A stretch of 64,000 nt of DNA from Lolium rigidum (Eukaryota; Streptophyta; Magnoliopsida; Poales; Poaceae): contig NC_061510.1 of the NCBI RefSeq assembly GCF_022539505.1, positions 227,128,043 to 227,192,042 on the forward strand. The letters run 5' to 3'. The notes below the pieces were generated by a model. It had not been told where the DNA came from. It searched no databases and saw only the letters and a list, made by a program, of their open reading frames with translations. Positions 10,302 to 21,382 of this stretch are shown piece after piece (positions within the stretch are counted from its first letter, which is position 1; each line of letters starts with the position of its first letter). Both the position numbers and the translations under genes were made by a program.

Positions 10302-11471
10302 ATGTCTAAGCTAGACTATCCCATAACTGTCTTATCTGCGGGGGGAACGATCTTAGTAACCCACATGAAAGAGGCACTGGTCATGACCATATGTGACTAT
10401 GTTTATTTCGTGGACCTTTTCATCATTCCCATGAAAGATATATCAGTCATCCTAGGGATGGATTGGTTGACGGAGAATGGAGCAGTGATTAACTATGGAG
10501 ACAAAACAGTATCACTCCGCAATTCCATTGGAGGACAGATTGTGTTTCAGGGAGACAAATATACTCAATTGGAGATAGGATTGGAGCTCAATAGTTTGAA
10601 GGAGGTGAAAATTGAAGCAATCCATGTGGTAAATGAGTTTCAAGATGTATTTCCCAAGGAGTTACCGGGTATGCCACCCGATAGAGAGATAGAATTCACC
10701 ATTGACCTGATTCCAGGCACCGCACCAATAGCTCAACCACCTTCCAAGATGGGACCAAAGGAGTTAGTAGAGTTGAAAGCTCAGATTGATGAATTGGAAC
10801 AGAAGGGATTTATCCAAGAAAGTGTGTCACCATGGGGTACACCAGTCATTTTTGTGGATAAAAGAGATGGAGGCAAGATAATGTGTGGAGATTACCGGAA
10901 TCTCAACAATGTAACAATCAAGAACAAGTATCCTTTACCCAGAATCCAAGATCTTTTTAATCAAGTTCAAGGAGCAGGAGTCTTCTCGAAGATAGATTTG
11001 AGGTCAGGATACCATCAAATCAAGATTAAGAAGGAAGATGTTCCAAAAACAGCTTTTGTATCAAGGTATGGACACCATGAATACTTGGTTGTACCATTTG
11101 GACTAACGAATGCACCAGCTATTTTCATGAACTTGATGAACAAGATATTCATGAAATACTTGGACAAGTTCATGATAGTCTTCATCGATGATATTCTGGT
11201 ATATTCCAAAGACAAAAAGGAACATGCAAAGCATTTGAAGATAGTTTTGCAGATCCTGAGAGAACATCAGCTGTATGCTAAATTTAGCAAGTGCAAATTT
11301 TGGTTGGATAGTGTCAAATTTCTTGGACATGTCATAACCAAAGAAGGGATAGCTATAAATCCAAGCATGGTTCAGTCTGTATTGGAGTGGAATTCACCCA
11401 AGAATGCGAAGGAAATAAGAGGATTTCTTGGAATGGCAGGCTACTATCGAAGATTTATCAAGGGATTTTAG
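10302..11471 (+). CDS. Chromovirus protease end and reverse transcriptase
   Basis: 389 residues: protease C-terminus (VILGMDWL, about 45-52), linker, then RVT_1 with [38 protein letters not shown] and the active site FIDDILVYS (about 295). The thumb segment [13 protein letters not shown] follows. The frame ends at a TAG (11469-11471) and reopens in the same phase, so the stop is a point nonsense change and RT is otherwise intact. Copies element RNA into DNA in the particle. Confidence 0.88.
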   Translation: MSKLDYPITVLSAGGTILVTHMKEALVMTICDYVYFVDLFIIPMKDISVILGMDWLTENGAVINYGDKTVSLRNSIGGQIVFQGDKYTQLEIGLELNSLKEVKIEAIHVVNEFQDVFPKELPGMPPDREIEFTIDLIPGTAPIAQPPSKMGPKELVELKAQIDELEQKGFIQESVSPWGTPVIFVDKRDGGKIMCGDYRNLNNVTIKNKYPLPRIQDLFNQVQGAGVFSKIDLRSGYHQIKIKKEDVPKTAFVSRYGHHEYLVVPFGLTNAPAIFMNLMNKIFMKYLDKFMIVFIDDILVYSKDKKEHAKHLKIVLQILREHQLYAKFSKCKFWLDSVKFLGHVITKEGIAINPSMVQSVLEWNSPKNAKEIRGFLGMAGYYRRFIKGF

Positions 11472-11486
11472 AAGATTGCAGGACCG

Positions 11487-12641
11487 ATGACCAAGTTACT
11501 CAAGAAAAACACTCCATTTGTGTGGACCGAGGAATTTGAAGCGAGTTTTCAGAAACTCAAGGAGAAGTTAACCACAACACCAGTGTTAGCAGTTCCAGAA
11601 CCTGGAAAGGATTACACAGTATATTGTGATGCTTCCAAGAATGGACTTGGATGTGTTCTGATGCAAGACCGTAAGGTAATAGCTTATGGATCACGGCAAC
11701 TGAAACCACATGAACATAACTACCGAGTACATGACTTAGAATTCGCGGCAGTCGTGTATGCTCTGAAGAGTTGGAGACAATTTCTTTATGGATCCAAGTG
11801 TGAGCTATACACAGATCATAAGAGTTTGAAGTATTTCTTCACTCAAAAGGAATTGAACATGAGACAAAAGAGATGGTTAGAGTTGATCAAGGATTATGAC
11901 CTGACGATCAACTATACACCCGACAAAGCTAATGTAGTAGCAGATGCTTTAAGCAGAAAAAGTACCGATAACCAACCTACGGAATGGGAGATTCCAAAGG
12001 AACTTCGGAAAGAGTTAGAAGAAGCTCAGGTCTTACTCATTCAAGGCGATACATTAGGAAGTGTAGCAACTTTGAGGATCATGGATGAGATGTACTCAGA
12101 TTTGAAATATGAGATCATCCGAAAGCAAGTGGATGATCCATTCATCCAAGAAGAACTCAAGAGAATCGAAGAAGCAAAACCATCTGAATTCCATGTTGGA
12201 GAGTTTGATTCATTATACTTTCAGAAGCAGATGTGTGTACCGGATGATTCGGAAGTTAAGGCAATCATACTAAAAGAAGCACATGAAACACCTTACTCAA
12301 TACATCCAAGAAGTACCAAGATGTACATGGACTTGAAAGAGATGTTCTGGTGGAACAATATGAAAAGAGAAATAGCCAAGTATGTCTCGGAATGTCATAC
12401 ATGTCAACGAGTCAAAGCAGAACATCAGAGTCCTGCTGGACTACTTAAACCCTTGGATATTCCGGAATGGAAATGGGATGAAATCGAAATGGATTTTGTT
12501 ACTGTTTTACCATTGACCAGTAAAAATAAGGACATGATATGGGTGATTATTGATAGACTTACCAAGAGTGCTCATTTTCTAGCGGTGAATCAGAAGGATA
12601 CTTCTGAGAAGATTGTGGATATATGTCAAGGAATTAGTTAG
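11487..12641 (+). CDS. Chromovirus RNase H and integrase N-terminus
   Basis: In phase with the RT frame. RNase H with [24 protein letters not shown] and YTDHKSLKY (about residues 45-160) degrades the RNA strand. Then the integrase zinc-binding domain, ending in [12 protein letters not shown], and the start of the catalytic core with the first Asp in IEMDFV (about 330). A frameshift near 12620 ends the frame in nonsense. Confidence 0.87.
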   Translation: MTKLLKKNTPFVWTEEFEASFQKLKEKLTTTPVLAVPEPGKDYTVYCDASKNGLGCVLMQDRKVIAYGSRQLKPHEHNYRVHDLEFAAVVYALKSWRQFLYGSKCELYTDHKSLKYFFTQKELNMRQKRWLELIKDYDLTINYTPDKANVVADALSRKSTDNQPTEWEIPKELRKELEEAQVLLIQGDTLGSVATLRIMDEMYSDLKYEIIRKQVDDPFIQEELKRIEEAKPSEFHVGEFDSLYFQKQMCVPDDSEVKAIILKEAHETPYSIHPRSTKMYMDLKEMFWWNNMKREIAKYVSECHTCQRVKAEHQSPAGLLKPLDIPEWKWDEIEMDFVTVLPLTSKNKDMIWVIIDRLTKSAHFLAVNQKDTSEKIVDICQGIS

Positions 12642-12804
12642 CAAGCATGGAGTACCAAAGAAGATAGTCTCGGATAGAGGTTCGATCTTCACGTCAGCAT
12701 TTTGGAAACAACTCCAAGAAGCTCTAGGATCCAAGTTAGATTTCAGCACAGGTTATCACCCACAAACCGGAGGACAGACGGAAAGAACCGATCAAAATAC
12801 TTGA
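12613..12804 (+). pseudogene. Chromovirus integrase core, middle part
   Basis: After the frameshift, integrase continues here with [19 protein letters not shown] (second catalytic Asp) and [12 protein letters not shown] (catalytic Glu). A stop at 12802-12804 ends it, with integrase again continuing in the next frame. The three catalytic residues are therefore present in the DNA but not in one frame. Confidence 0.8.
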
Positions 12805-12808
12805 AGAC

Positions 12809-13042
12809 ATGCTTAGAGCTTGTGCGCTAAACTTTGGAGGATCATGGGAAGACCATCTACCATTAGCGGAATTTTCATACAATAACAGTTATCAGAGTAG
12901 TATTCAAATGGCACCATATGAAGCCTTATACGGAAGAAAGTGCGGATCTCCAATCTGTTGGTTCGAGACGGGAGAAAACAAGGAGTTCGCACCGAGATTA
13001 CATCAAGGAGAGACAAGGAATCATCGAGGTTATCAGGGATAG
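12809..13042 (+). pseudogene. Chromovirus integrase core, C-terminal part
   Basis: Begins with MLRACALNFGGSWEDHLPL and FSYNNSYQSSIQMAPYEAL, the end of the gypsy integrase core. The frame breaks near 12990, where sequence belonging to the integrase C-terminal domain moves to the frame of the next entry. Confidence 0.78.
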
Positions 13043-13418
13043 ACTTAAGATAGCTCAGAGTCGACAGAAGAGTTATGCCGACCAGAAGAGAAGATCATGG
13101 GAACCCAAGGTGGGAGACATGGTATATCTGAAAGTTAGCCCAATGAAAGGACTCAAGAGGTTCGGAGTGAAAGGAAAGTTAAGTCCTCGATATATAGGAC
13201 CATTCAAAATACTCAGTCAGAACAGAGGAATAGCTTTTGATCTAGAACTACCTAAGCAGTTGAGTTTGATTCACAATGTATTTCATGTATCTCTACTCAG
13301 AAAATGTTTAAAGGCACCGGATGATCCAGTGTCACATGAGGAGTTAGAACAACAATCAGACCTAACCTATGTCGAAAGAGCTCGGAGAAGATATTGGAAG
13401 TGCATTGGAAGAAGCTAA
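12918..13418 (+). pseudogene. Chromovirus integrase C-terminal domain
   Basis: The informative part is from about 13005: RLKIAQSRQKSYADQKRR, then VGDMVYLKVSP and KLSPRYIGPFKI, the GPY/F module that binds target DNA, then LIHNVFHVSLLRK. The first 30 residues are an out-of-frame overlap with the preceding integrase segment. Confidence 0.8.
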
Positions 13419-13556
13419 GGAATAGGGCGATCAAATACCCGCAAGATACAATGGCGAGCATCATCCTGAGCGAGAAGCAACTTGGGAAAAGGAGGACGAT
13501 CTCAGAAAATCCTACCCCGAGCTATTCAGGAACCTCAATTACAACTTCAGGACGAA
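13419..13556 (+). pseudogene. Chromodomain-like tail remnant
   Basis: In a different frame from the preceding segment, sequence near 13453-13540 reads EHHPEREATWEKEDDL followed by RKSYPELF. The EATWE-type core is the hallmark of the C-terminal chromodomain-like segment that targets plant chromovirus integration to chromatin. It is the main reason for calling this a chromovirus. Confidence 0.65.
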
Positions 13557-13565
13557 GTTTCTGTT

Positions 13566-13577
13566 AAGGGGGAGAGG
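13566..13577 (+). other. Polypurine tract of chromovirus
   Basis: AAGGGGGAGAGG, one base before the LTR start TGTAATAACCC at 13579. This is the primer site for plus-strand DNA synthesis and it fixes the LTR boundary. Confidence 0.85.
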
Positions 13578-13578
13578 C

Positions 13579-13631
13579 TGTAATAACCCAAAACATAGGA
13601 TCATCGAAGGGTAGATTTTGAATTGGGATGT
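13579..13631 (+). repeat. Chromovirus 3' LTR, first piece
   Basis: Begins TGTAATAACCC directly after the polypurine tract and is cut after 53 bases by the LTR element at 13632. The last five bases, GATGT, are the target duplication of that insertion; the LTR resumes after the second GATGT at 21378. Confidence 0.85.
13627..13631. repeat. Target site duplication, left (GATGT)
   Basis: Five bases before the left LTR, identical to 21378-21382. Confidence 0.9.
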
Positions 13632-14773
13632 TGATACGCCTCCGACGTATCGATAATTTCTTATGTTCCATGCCACATTATTGATGATATCTACATGTTA
13701 TATGCACATTTTATGTCATATTTATGCGTTTTCTGGAACTAACCTCTTGACGAAACTCCAGAAAGACTCCGGGGCGCCGCCACATCGCGAAACTCCAATT
13801 CGGGGGACGAAGTCTCCGTTCCGGCACCCTACCGGGACGGGGAATTGCCCCGGAGCCATCTCCACCGCCGTCTCCACCGCCATCTTCACCGCCATCGCTG
13901 CCTCCATGATGAGGAGGGAGTAATTCACCCACAGGGCTGAGGGCTCGCTTGTAGCTATGTGGTTCATCTCTCTCTCTTTGTGATCTAGTTGAATATCATC
14001 TATGTGCTACTCTAGTGATGTTATTAAAGTAGTCTATTCCTCCTCCATGATGTAATGTTGGCAGTGTGTGCATCATGAAGTACTTGGTATATGCTATGAT
14101 TGTGATCTCTTGTAGATTATGAAGTTAACTATTACTATGATGGTATTGATGCGATCTATTCCCCCTTTCATAGCTGATGTTTACAGTGTGCATGCTATGT
14201 TAGTACTCGGTGTAATTGTGTTGATCTATCTTGCACTCTAAGGTTATTTAAATATGAACATTGAATATTTTGGAGCTTGTTAACTCCGGCATTGAGGGTT
14301 CGTGTAATCCTACACAATTAGTGGTGTTCATCATCCAACAAGAGGGTGTAGAGTAGTCCTATTATGTGATCATTGTTGAGAGTGTCCACTAGTGAAAGCA
14401 GGATCCCTAGGCCTTGCTTCCAAGCATCGAATCTCCGTTTATTTACTGTTTTGTTGCATGTTTACTCGCTGCCATATTTTATTCAGATTACCATTACCAC
14501 TCATACTCATCCATATTACTTGCATCTCACTATCTCTTCGCCGAACTAGTGCACCTTTACATCTGACAAGTGTATTAGGTGTGTTGGGGACACAAGAGAC
14601 TTCTTGCTTTGTGGTTGCGGGGTTGCTTGAGAGGGATATCTTTGACCTCTTCCTCCACTGAGATCGATAAACCTTGGGTGATCCACTTAAGGGAAACTTG
14701 CTGCTGTTCTACAAACCTCTGCTCTTGGAGGCCCAACACTTGTCTACAAGAATAGAAGCTCCCGTAGACATCA
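13632..14773 (+). repeat. 5' LTR of non-autonomous element
   Basis: Starts TGATACG and ends ATCA; nearly identical to 20233-21377 apart from scattered substitutions and one- or two-base indels. Short open frames inside it are not genes. Confidence 0.93.
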
Positions 14774-14784
14774 AGCTATTTTCA

Positions 14785-14802
14785 CGGCGCCATTGCCGGG
14801 GA
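14785..14802 (+). other. Primer-binding site, tRNA-Asp type
   Basis: CGGCGCCATTGCCGGGGA, 11 bases after the LTR. It differs at two positions from the TGGCGCCGTTGCCGGGGA site seen intact at 58720, which complements the 3' end of tRNA-Asp and is usual in Athila-like elements. Confidence 0.75.
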
Positions 14803-14934
14803 GGAAAGGTAAAAGGTACTCACACTCCGGATCTCGGCTACTAAGCTATTTTCGCCGTTGTAAGTACTCGAAGCTATTTCCTTTAGATCCTGCAATTGCA
14901 TCTTTTTGTTTCTTGTTTACACTAGTTAGGCATA

Positions 14935-15254
14935 ATGGACAACAATGAGCTTATTATTCTATTTCCTGATTTAAGACATGGATGGTTTGATGCGAAAATT
15001 AAAAAACCCATGGAACATATTAGTATGAACACTTTGAATACTATTGTTGATAATGATATAGAAAGTTCTAAGCTTGGGGAAGCTGGTTTTCATGATCTTT
15101 TTAGTCCCCCAAGCATTGAGGAGAAATTTTTCTTTGATGATGCTTTGCCTCCCATATATGATGATTATAATGATAGTGGTCTTTTGGTGCCACCTACTAT
15201 GGAGAGTAAATTTTGTTGTGATTATACTATGCCTCCTACACTTGATGAGAATAA
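14935..15254 (+). CDS. Element ORF, N-terminal part (unknown)
   Basis: The first frame after the primer site, MDNNELIILFPDLRHGW onward, about 106 residues before the Harbinger insertion at 15255. It is acidic, with repeated LPP/PPT segments around aromatic-acidic clusters. No gag, protease or other domain is recognised. When the Harbinger element and one TAA duplication are ignored, the same reading frame carries on at 17355, which shows this was one ORF before the insertion. Confidence 0.6.
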
Positions 15255-17351
15255 GAGCATCCCCACTCGTTGGCGCTCCCCACGCCCAAATCCGGCGAAA
15301 TTTTCGTCCGGATTGGATGAAGATTTGGCGTGGGGAGCGCCGAAGTTCCAGCCGTCCCCCCGGCAGGAAACCCCCAACCTCGACCATTTGACATATTTCA
15401 AACAAATTCAACATAAAATTTAACAAGTTCGGCAAACAAGAGGACGAGAATTGCTGAAACAAATTCGGCGATAACGGTACAATGTTTAACAAGTGCTGAA
15501 ACAAATGAAGCACACAATTTCACAATTTTTCAAACAAATTAAGACGGACTAGTTGGCGTCGGCGTTGGCGTTGCCTCGGAGCCTCCATATGTGCTCCACC
15601 GGATCATCTTGCAGCAGCTGGTGCATTGTAGAGTCTCGAATCTCTCGGCGCATAGCAATGAAGGCGGCCCATGATGGAGGCACCTGGTGATTAGGGCTGT
15701 GCAAGAGGACCCTCTCTCTCATATGGTGCTTCTTGCTCAGCCGGAGGAACCGGATGCTTTCGCTCATCTTCAATAATCATGTTGTGTAGGCACACACAGC
15801 AGTTCATCACCTCCCACATCCGATCTTTGGACCAAGTCATAGCGGGAGACCGGACGACGACAAATCTCTGCTGTAGGACACCAAATGCTCGCTCGACGTC
15901 TTTTCGGCAAGCTTCTTGTTTCTTGACAAACTCGCAAAGTTTGGGGGTGCTAGGATTGGAGATCGTCTTCACAAATGTTGCCCACTTTGGATAGATACCG
16001 TCACGCAAGGTAGTATCCTTTGTTGTAGTGCCGACCATTGATCACATAGTCCACGGGGGAGCATGACCCTCAACAAGCTTGGAAAAGACCGGGGAGCAGT
16101 TTAGGACGTTGATGTCATTGTTGGATCCGGGCATACCAAAGAAAGAGTGCCAAATCCAAAGATCATGGGTAGCCACTTGCTTCAAGTATCACGGTGCGGC
16201 CTTTTTGTGACCCTTGTACATTCCACTGCCACGCAAACGGACAGTTCTTCCATTGCCAATGCATGCGATCAATGCTTCCAAGCATCCACTGGAAAACCTC
16301 TAGCTTCATTTGTTGCAAGGATCCTCCGAGTGTCTTCGACGGTGGGTGATCTCAAGTAATAGTCCCCGAACACTGCTATGACGTCCCTGCCAGAACCGGT
16401 AGAAACAATCAAGGGCCGTGGACTCCGCCATGCGAAGATAGTCATCTGCGGTATCACCGGGAGCTCCATACGCCGGCATCCTCATAGCCACTTGTGCACT
16501 TCGCGGTGACGAAAATCCAACCAAACCGAGTGCAATCCGCCTTGCATCCGAAGTAGGGATCAAAGTGGCGGATGGCATACACAATTTCCAGAAATAGCTT
16601 TCGCTCATCCTGAAGCGACGCCGGAAAACACTCTCACCGTGCAATGGATTGTCGGCGAAGTAGTCGGCGTACAACATGCGAGTAGCCCTCCATTCGCTGT
16701 CTCGGCTTGCACTTCCGGCGACCTCGTGCCGACCCACCACGCCGACGAGTTGCCAGTCCGCCGTACATGCTTGCCAAGCAACCAAGGATCATCATGTGCT
16801 CCTCGTCTTGGGCGGCTGCTGCCATCTCTTCTTGCATAAGCTCGACGAACATCTGCTCCTCCTCTTCGTCCATGGCCGGCGAGGCAAATGGACGAACACC
16901 TGACGGGCGTGGTCGAGGCAACCCGAGCCGCGAGCGACGACGAGCAAGCAGGCCGGAAAACAGGCCGGCGGAAGAGCAGCCAGATAGACCGTCGTCCAAA
17001 CACGGCGGAATATAGGCGAGGTGGGGAAGGAGTGGCGGCGCAATCCGGGCAACAAGCCGGCGGGGTGGTGCCGGCGGCGAGAGAGATACGAGGGGTGGGG
17101 GAGATTTTGAGCGACGTGGCGGTGGGGTTCGTGCGTCGAGTCACCGACGGATCGGGCCCTTCCCCGCTTTTCACTCGTCCGGAGTCCCCGAGCGCTCCCG
17201 GGGGCCGGGGATGTCGTGGGATCGCCGGATGGATTTAGGCCCAAATCCGGACGAAAACGAGGAACCGGGGGCGCGACTGGGCCGAATTACGCCGTCCGGA
17301 TGGAAAAAACGCTCGCCGGGGGCCTCGTCGGGGGGACGAGTGGAGATGCTC
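15255..17351 (-). mobile_element. PIF/Harbinger DNA transposon
   Basis: Terminal inverted repeats GAGCATCCCCACTCG at the left and (reverse complement of the right end) GAGCATCTCCACTCG, with a TAA duplication at 15252-15254 and 17352-17354, the TWA target typical of PIF/Harbinger. 2097 bp. It carries a decayed DDE_Tnp_4-type transposase on the minus strand; the second (Myb-like) Harbinger protein is not found. It sits inside the ORF of the LTR element. Confidence 0.92.
15549..16873 (-). pseudogene. Harbinger transposase (DDE_Tnp_4), frameshifted
   Basis: The likely start is the ATG at 16871-16873, beginning MDEEEEQMFVELMQEEM. The gene then passes through several frames: FADNPLHGESVFRRRFRMS and YLRMAESTALDCFYRF (about 16380-16680), VFGDYYLRSPTVEDTRRIL with ATNEARGFP (about 16290-16390), DGIYPKWATFVKTISNP and KDVERAFGVLQQRFVVV (about 15850-16000), ending HIWRLRGNANADAN at 15549. 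These are conserved blocks of the nuclease-type transposase that cuts at the TIRs. At least three frame changes make it inactive as read. Confidence 0.88.
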
Positions 17352-17354
17352 TAA

Positions 17355-17750
17355 TAATGATAGCTACTTTGTTGAATTTGCTCCCACTACAACTAATAAA
17401 ATTGATTATGCTTATGTGGAGAGTAATAATTTTATGCATGAGACTCATGATAAGAATGCTTTATGTGATAGTTATATTGTTGAGTTTGCTCATGTTGCTA
17501 CTGAAAGTTATTATGAGAGAGGAAAATATGGTTGTAGAAATTTTCATGTTACTAAAACACCTCTCTATGTGCTGAAATTTTTGAAGCTACACTTGTTCTA
17601 TCTTCCTATGCTTGTTACTTTGATCTTCATGAACTTGTTTATTTACAAGATTCCTATGCATAGGAAGCATGTTAGGCTTAAGTGTGTTTTGAATTTGCTT
17701 CTTGATTCTCTCTTTTGCTTCAACTACTATTTCTTGCGAGTGCATCATTA
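17355..17750 (+). CDS. Element ORF, C-terminal part (unknown)
   Basis: Continuation of the ORF at 14935, in phase across the insertion. It has an acidic tyrosine-rich segment (SYIVEFAHVATESYYERGKYG) and then a strongly hydrophobic C-terminal part (LFYLPMLVTLIFMNLFIY) with a possible membrane segment. Function unknown; its retention in an element without pol suggests it matters to the element or was until recently under selection. Confidence 0.6.
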
Positions 17751-17754
17751 AAAC

Positions 17755-20218
17755 TGTTGAGCCCATCTTAATGGCTATAAAGAAAGAACTTCTTGGGAGA
17801 TAACCCATGTGTTTATTTTGCTAAAGTACCTCTATTTTATATTTGTGTCTTGGAAGTTGTTACTACTGTAGCAACCTCTCTTTATCTTAGTTTTGTTGCA
17901 TTGTTGTGCCAAGTAAAGTCTTTGATAGTAAAGTGAATACTAGATTTGGATTGCTTTGCGCGATAACAGATTTCTTTCTTTGTCACGAATTCCGGTCTGC
18001 CTCTCTGTAGGTAGCTCAGAAAATTATGCCAATTTACGTGCGTGATCCTCAGATATGTACGCAACTTTCATTCAATTTGAGCATTTTCATTTGAGCAAGT
18101 CTGGTGCCTCAATAAAATTCGTCTTTACGGACTGTTCTGTTTTGACAGATTCTGCCTTTTATTTCGCATTGCCTCTTTCACTGTGTTGGATGGATTTCTT
18201 TGTTCCATTACCTTCCAGTAGCTTTGTGCAATGTCCAGAAGTGTTAAGAATGATTGTGTAACCTCTGAACATGTGAATTTTTAATTATGCACTAACCCTC
18301 TAATGAGTTGTTTCGAGTTTGGTGTGGAGGAAGTTTTCAAGGGTCAAGAGAGGAGGATGATATACTATGATCAAGAAGAGTGAAGAGTCTAAGCTTGGGG
18401 ATGCCCCCATGGTTCATCCCTGCATATTTCAAGAAGACTCAAGCATCTAAGCTTGGGGATGCCCAAGGCATCCCCTTCTTCATCGACAAATTATCGAGTT
18501 CCTTCTCTTGAAACTATATTTTTATTCGGTCACATCTTATGTACTTTATTTGGAGCGTCTGTGTGCTTTTATTTTTGTTTTGTTATTTTCATTCTCTTAA
18601 TAAATACAAGCTTGTGTGGGAGAGAGACACGCTCCGCTGGTTCATATGAACACATGTGTTCTTAGCTTTTAATGTTCACGGCGAAGGTTGAAACTGCTTC
18701 GTTAATTGTTATATGATTGGAAACGGAAAATGCTACATGTAGTAATTGGTAAAATGTCTTGGATAATGTGATACTTGGCAATTGTTGTGCTCATGTTTAA
18801 GCTCTTGCATCATATACTTTGCACCTATTAATGAAGAAATACATAGAGCTTGCTAAAATTTGGTTTGCATAATTGGTCTCTCTAAGGTCTAGATAATTTC
18901 TAGTAAAGAGTTTGAACAACAAGGAAGACGGTGTAGAGTCTTATAATGTTTACAATATGTCTTTTATGTGAGTTTCTGCTGCACCGGTTCATCCTTGTGT
19001 TTGTTTCAAATAACCTTGCTAGCCTAAGCCTTGTATCGAGAGGGAATACTTCTCGTGCATCCAAAATCCTTGAGCCAACCACTATGCCATTTGTGTCCAC
19101 CATACCTACCTACTACATGGTATTTCTCCGCCATTCCAAAGTAAATTGCTTGAGTGCTACCTTTAAATAATTCAAAATTTATCACCTCTGATTTGTGTCA
19201 ATGTTTTATAGCTCATGAGGAAGTATGTGGTGTTTTATCTTTCGATCTTGTCATTTACTCCTGACAGACTTTCATAATGGACTAGTGGCTTCACCCGCTT
19301 ATCCAATAATTTTGCAAAAAGAGCTGGCAATGGGGTTCCCGGCCCGATTAATTAACTTGCATTAATAATTCTCTTCACATGTTTTGCTCTGATTCATCGG
19401 TAAGCAACTTAATTTTGCAAATAGACACTCCTTCATGGTATGTGATTGTTGGAAGGCACCCGAGGATTCGGTTAGCCATGGCTTGTGTAAGCAAAAGGTT
19501 GGGAGGAGTGTCATCCATAAATAAAGAAAAACTAAACTAAAGTACATGTGTAAACAAAAGAGAAGAGGGATGATCTACCTTGCTGGTAGAGATAACGTCC
19601 TTCATGGGAGCCGCTCTTGAAAGTCTGGTTGATGAGGTAGTTAGAGTGCCCACTACCATTCGTTGACAACAACAAACACCTCTCAAAAAAATTTACTTTT
19701 ATGCTCTCTTTATGTTTTCAAAACCAAAGCTCTAGCACAAATATAGCAATCGATGCTTTCCTCTTTGAAGGACCATTCTTTTACTTTTATGTTGAGTCAG
19801 TTCACCTATTTCTCTCCATCCCAAGAAGCAAACACTTGTGTGAAGCTGTGCATTGATTCTTACATACTTGCTTATTGCACTTGTTATATTGCTTTGCATT
19901 GACAATTATCCATGAGATATACATGTTACAAGTTGAAAGCAACCGCTGAAACTTAATCTTCCATTGTGTTGCTTCAATGTCTTTACTTTAAATTATTGCT
20001 TTATGAGTTACCACTTATGCAAGACTTATTGATGCCTGTCTTGAAAGTGCTATTCATGAAAAGTCATTGCTTTATGATTCAGTTGTTTACTCATGTCATT
20101 ACCATTGTTTTGATCGCTGCATTCATTACATATGTTTACAATATGATCAAGTTTATGATGGCATGTCACTCCAGAAATTATCTTTGTTTATCGTTTACTG
20201 CTCGGGACGAGCGAAACT
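17755..20218 (+). other. Long 3' noncoding region of LTR element
   Basis: About 2.5 kb with no credible gene. It contains AAGCTTGGGGATGCCC-type words (18390-18475), an 89-base inverted-arm cassette at 19424-19512, and sequence resembling 51700-52400 of the other Athila-like element, so the two families share a 3' region. Confidence 0.6.
19424..19512 (+). ncRNA. Putative structured RNA cassette, copy 1
   Basis: Starts GACACTCCTTC and ends GGAGGAGTGTC, which pair as a stem with one G-U. Inside, ATGG/CCAT, CCGA-ggat-TCGG and GCTT-gtgt-AAGC can form further helices, giving a branched fold. Two related copies occur at 52079 and 52194 in another element. Whether it acts as RNA is inference. Confidence 0.45.
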
Positions 20219-20232
20219 AAGCTTGGGGATGC
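20219..20232 (+). other. Polypurine-like tract before 3' LTR
   Basis: AAGCTTGGGGATGC immediately before the 3' LTR. It matches the position and style of the tract at 52931-52944 in the second Athila-like element. Confidence 0.65.
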
Positions 20233-21377
20233 TGATACGTCTCCGACGTATCGATAATTTCTTATGTTCCATGCCACATTATTGATGATATCTACATGTT
20301 ATATGCACATTTTATGTCATATTTATGCGTTTTCTGGAACTAACCTCTTGACGAAACTCCATAAAGACTCCAGGGGCGCCGCCACATCGCGAAACTCCAA
20401 TTCGGGGGACAGAAGTCTCTGTTCCGGCACCCTGCCGGGACGGGGAATTGCCCCCGGAGCCATCTCAACCGCCGTCTCCACCGCCATCTTCACCGCCATC
20501 GCTGCCTCCATGATGAGGAGGGAGTAATTCACCCTAGGGCTGAGGGCTCCATTGTAGCTATGTGGTTCATCTCTCTCTCTTTGTGATCTAGTTGAATATC
20601 ATCTATGTGCTACTCTAGTGATGTTATTAAAGTAGTCTATTCCTCCTCCATGATGTAATGTTGGCGAGTGTGTGCATCATGAAGTACTTGGTATATGCTA
20701 TGATTGTGATCTCTTGTAGATTATGAAGTTAACTATTACTATGATGGTATTGATGCGATCTATTTCCCCTTTCATAGCTGATGTTGACGAGTGTGCATGC
20801 TATGTTAGTACTCGGTGTAATTGTGTTGATCTATCTTGCACTCTAAGGTTATTTAAATATGAACATTGAATATTGTGGAGCTTGTTAACTCCGGCATTGA
20901 GGGTTCGTGTAATCCTACACAATTAGTGGTGTTCATCATCCAACAAGAGGGTGTAGAGTAGTCCTATTATGTGATCATTGTTGAGAGTGTCCACTAGTGA
21001 AAGCAGGGTCCCTAGGCCTTGCTTCCAAGCATCGAATCTCCGTTTATTTACTGTTTTGTTGCATGTTTACTCGCTGCCATATTTTATTCAGATTACCATT
21101 ACCACTCATACTCATCCATATTACTTGCATCTCACTATCTCTTCGCCGAACTAGTGCACCTTTACATCTGACAAGTGTATTAGGTGTGTTGGGGACACAA
21201 GAGACTTCTTGCTTTGTGGTTGCGGGGGTTGATTGAGAGGGATATCTTTGACCTCTTCCTCCCTGAGATCGATAAACCTTGGGTGATCCACTTAAGGGAA
21301 ACTTGCTGCTGTTCTACAAACCTCTGCTCTTGGAGGCCCAACACTGTCTACAAGAATAGAAGCTCCCGTAGACATCA
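20233..21377 (+). repeat. 3' LTR of non-autonomous element
   Basis: Second copy of the LTR, preceded by the polypurine-like AAGCTTGGGGATGC. The close match to the left LTR indicates a fairly recent insertion. Confidence 0.93.
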
Positions 21378-21382
21378 GATGT
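21378..21382. repeat. Target site duplication, right (GATGT)
   Basis: Five bases after the right LTR, identical to 13627-13631. Removing the element and one copy rejoins the chromovirus LTR. Confidence 0.9.

Larger units (their letters stand above)
13632..21377 (+). mobile_element. Non-autonomous Athila-like LTR element (complete)
   Basis: Two LTRs (1142 and 1145 bp) of the same sequence bound the element, both starting TGATACG and ending GACATCA, with a perfect GATGT target duplication at 13627-13631 and 21378-21382. A primer site of tRNA-Asp type and a polypurine tract are present. The inner part holds one unusual ORF split by a Harbinger element, and no protease, RT or integrase. It must rely on enzymes of other elements. 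Its insertion lies within the chromovirus LTR, so it is younger than that element. Confidence 0.93.

Noticed and set aside
15074..15513. Short open frames overlapping the unknown LTR-element ORF
   Set aside because: They cross the Harbinger junction at 15255 or lie opposite to the main ORF and have no motif.
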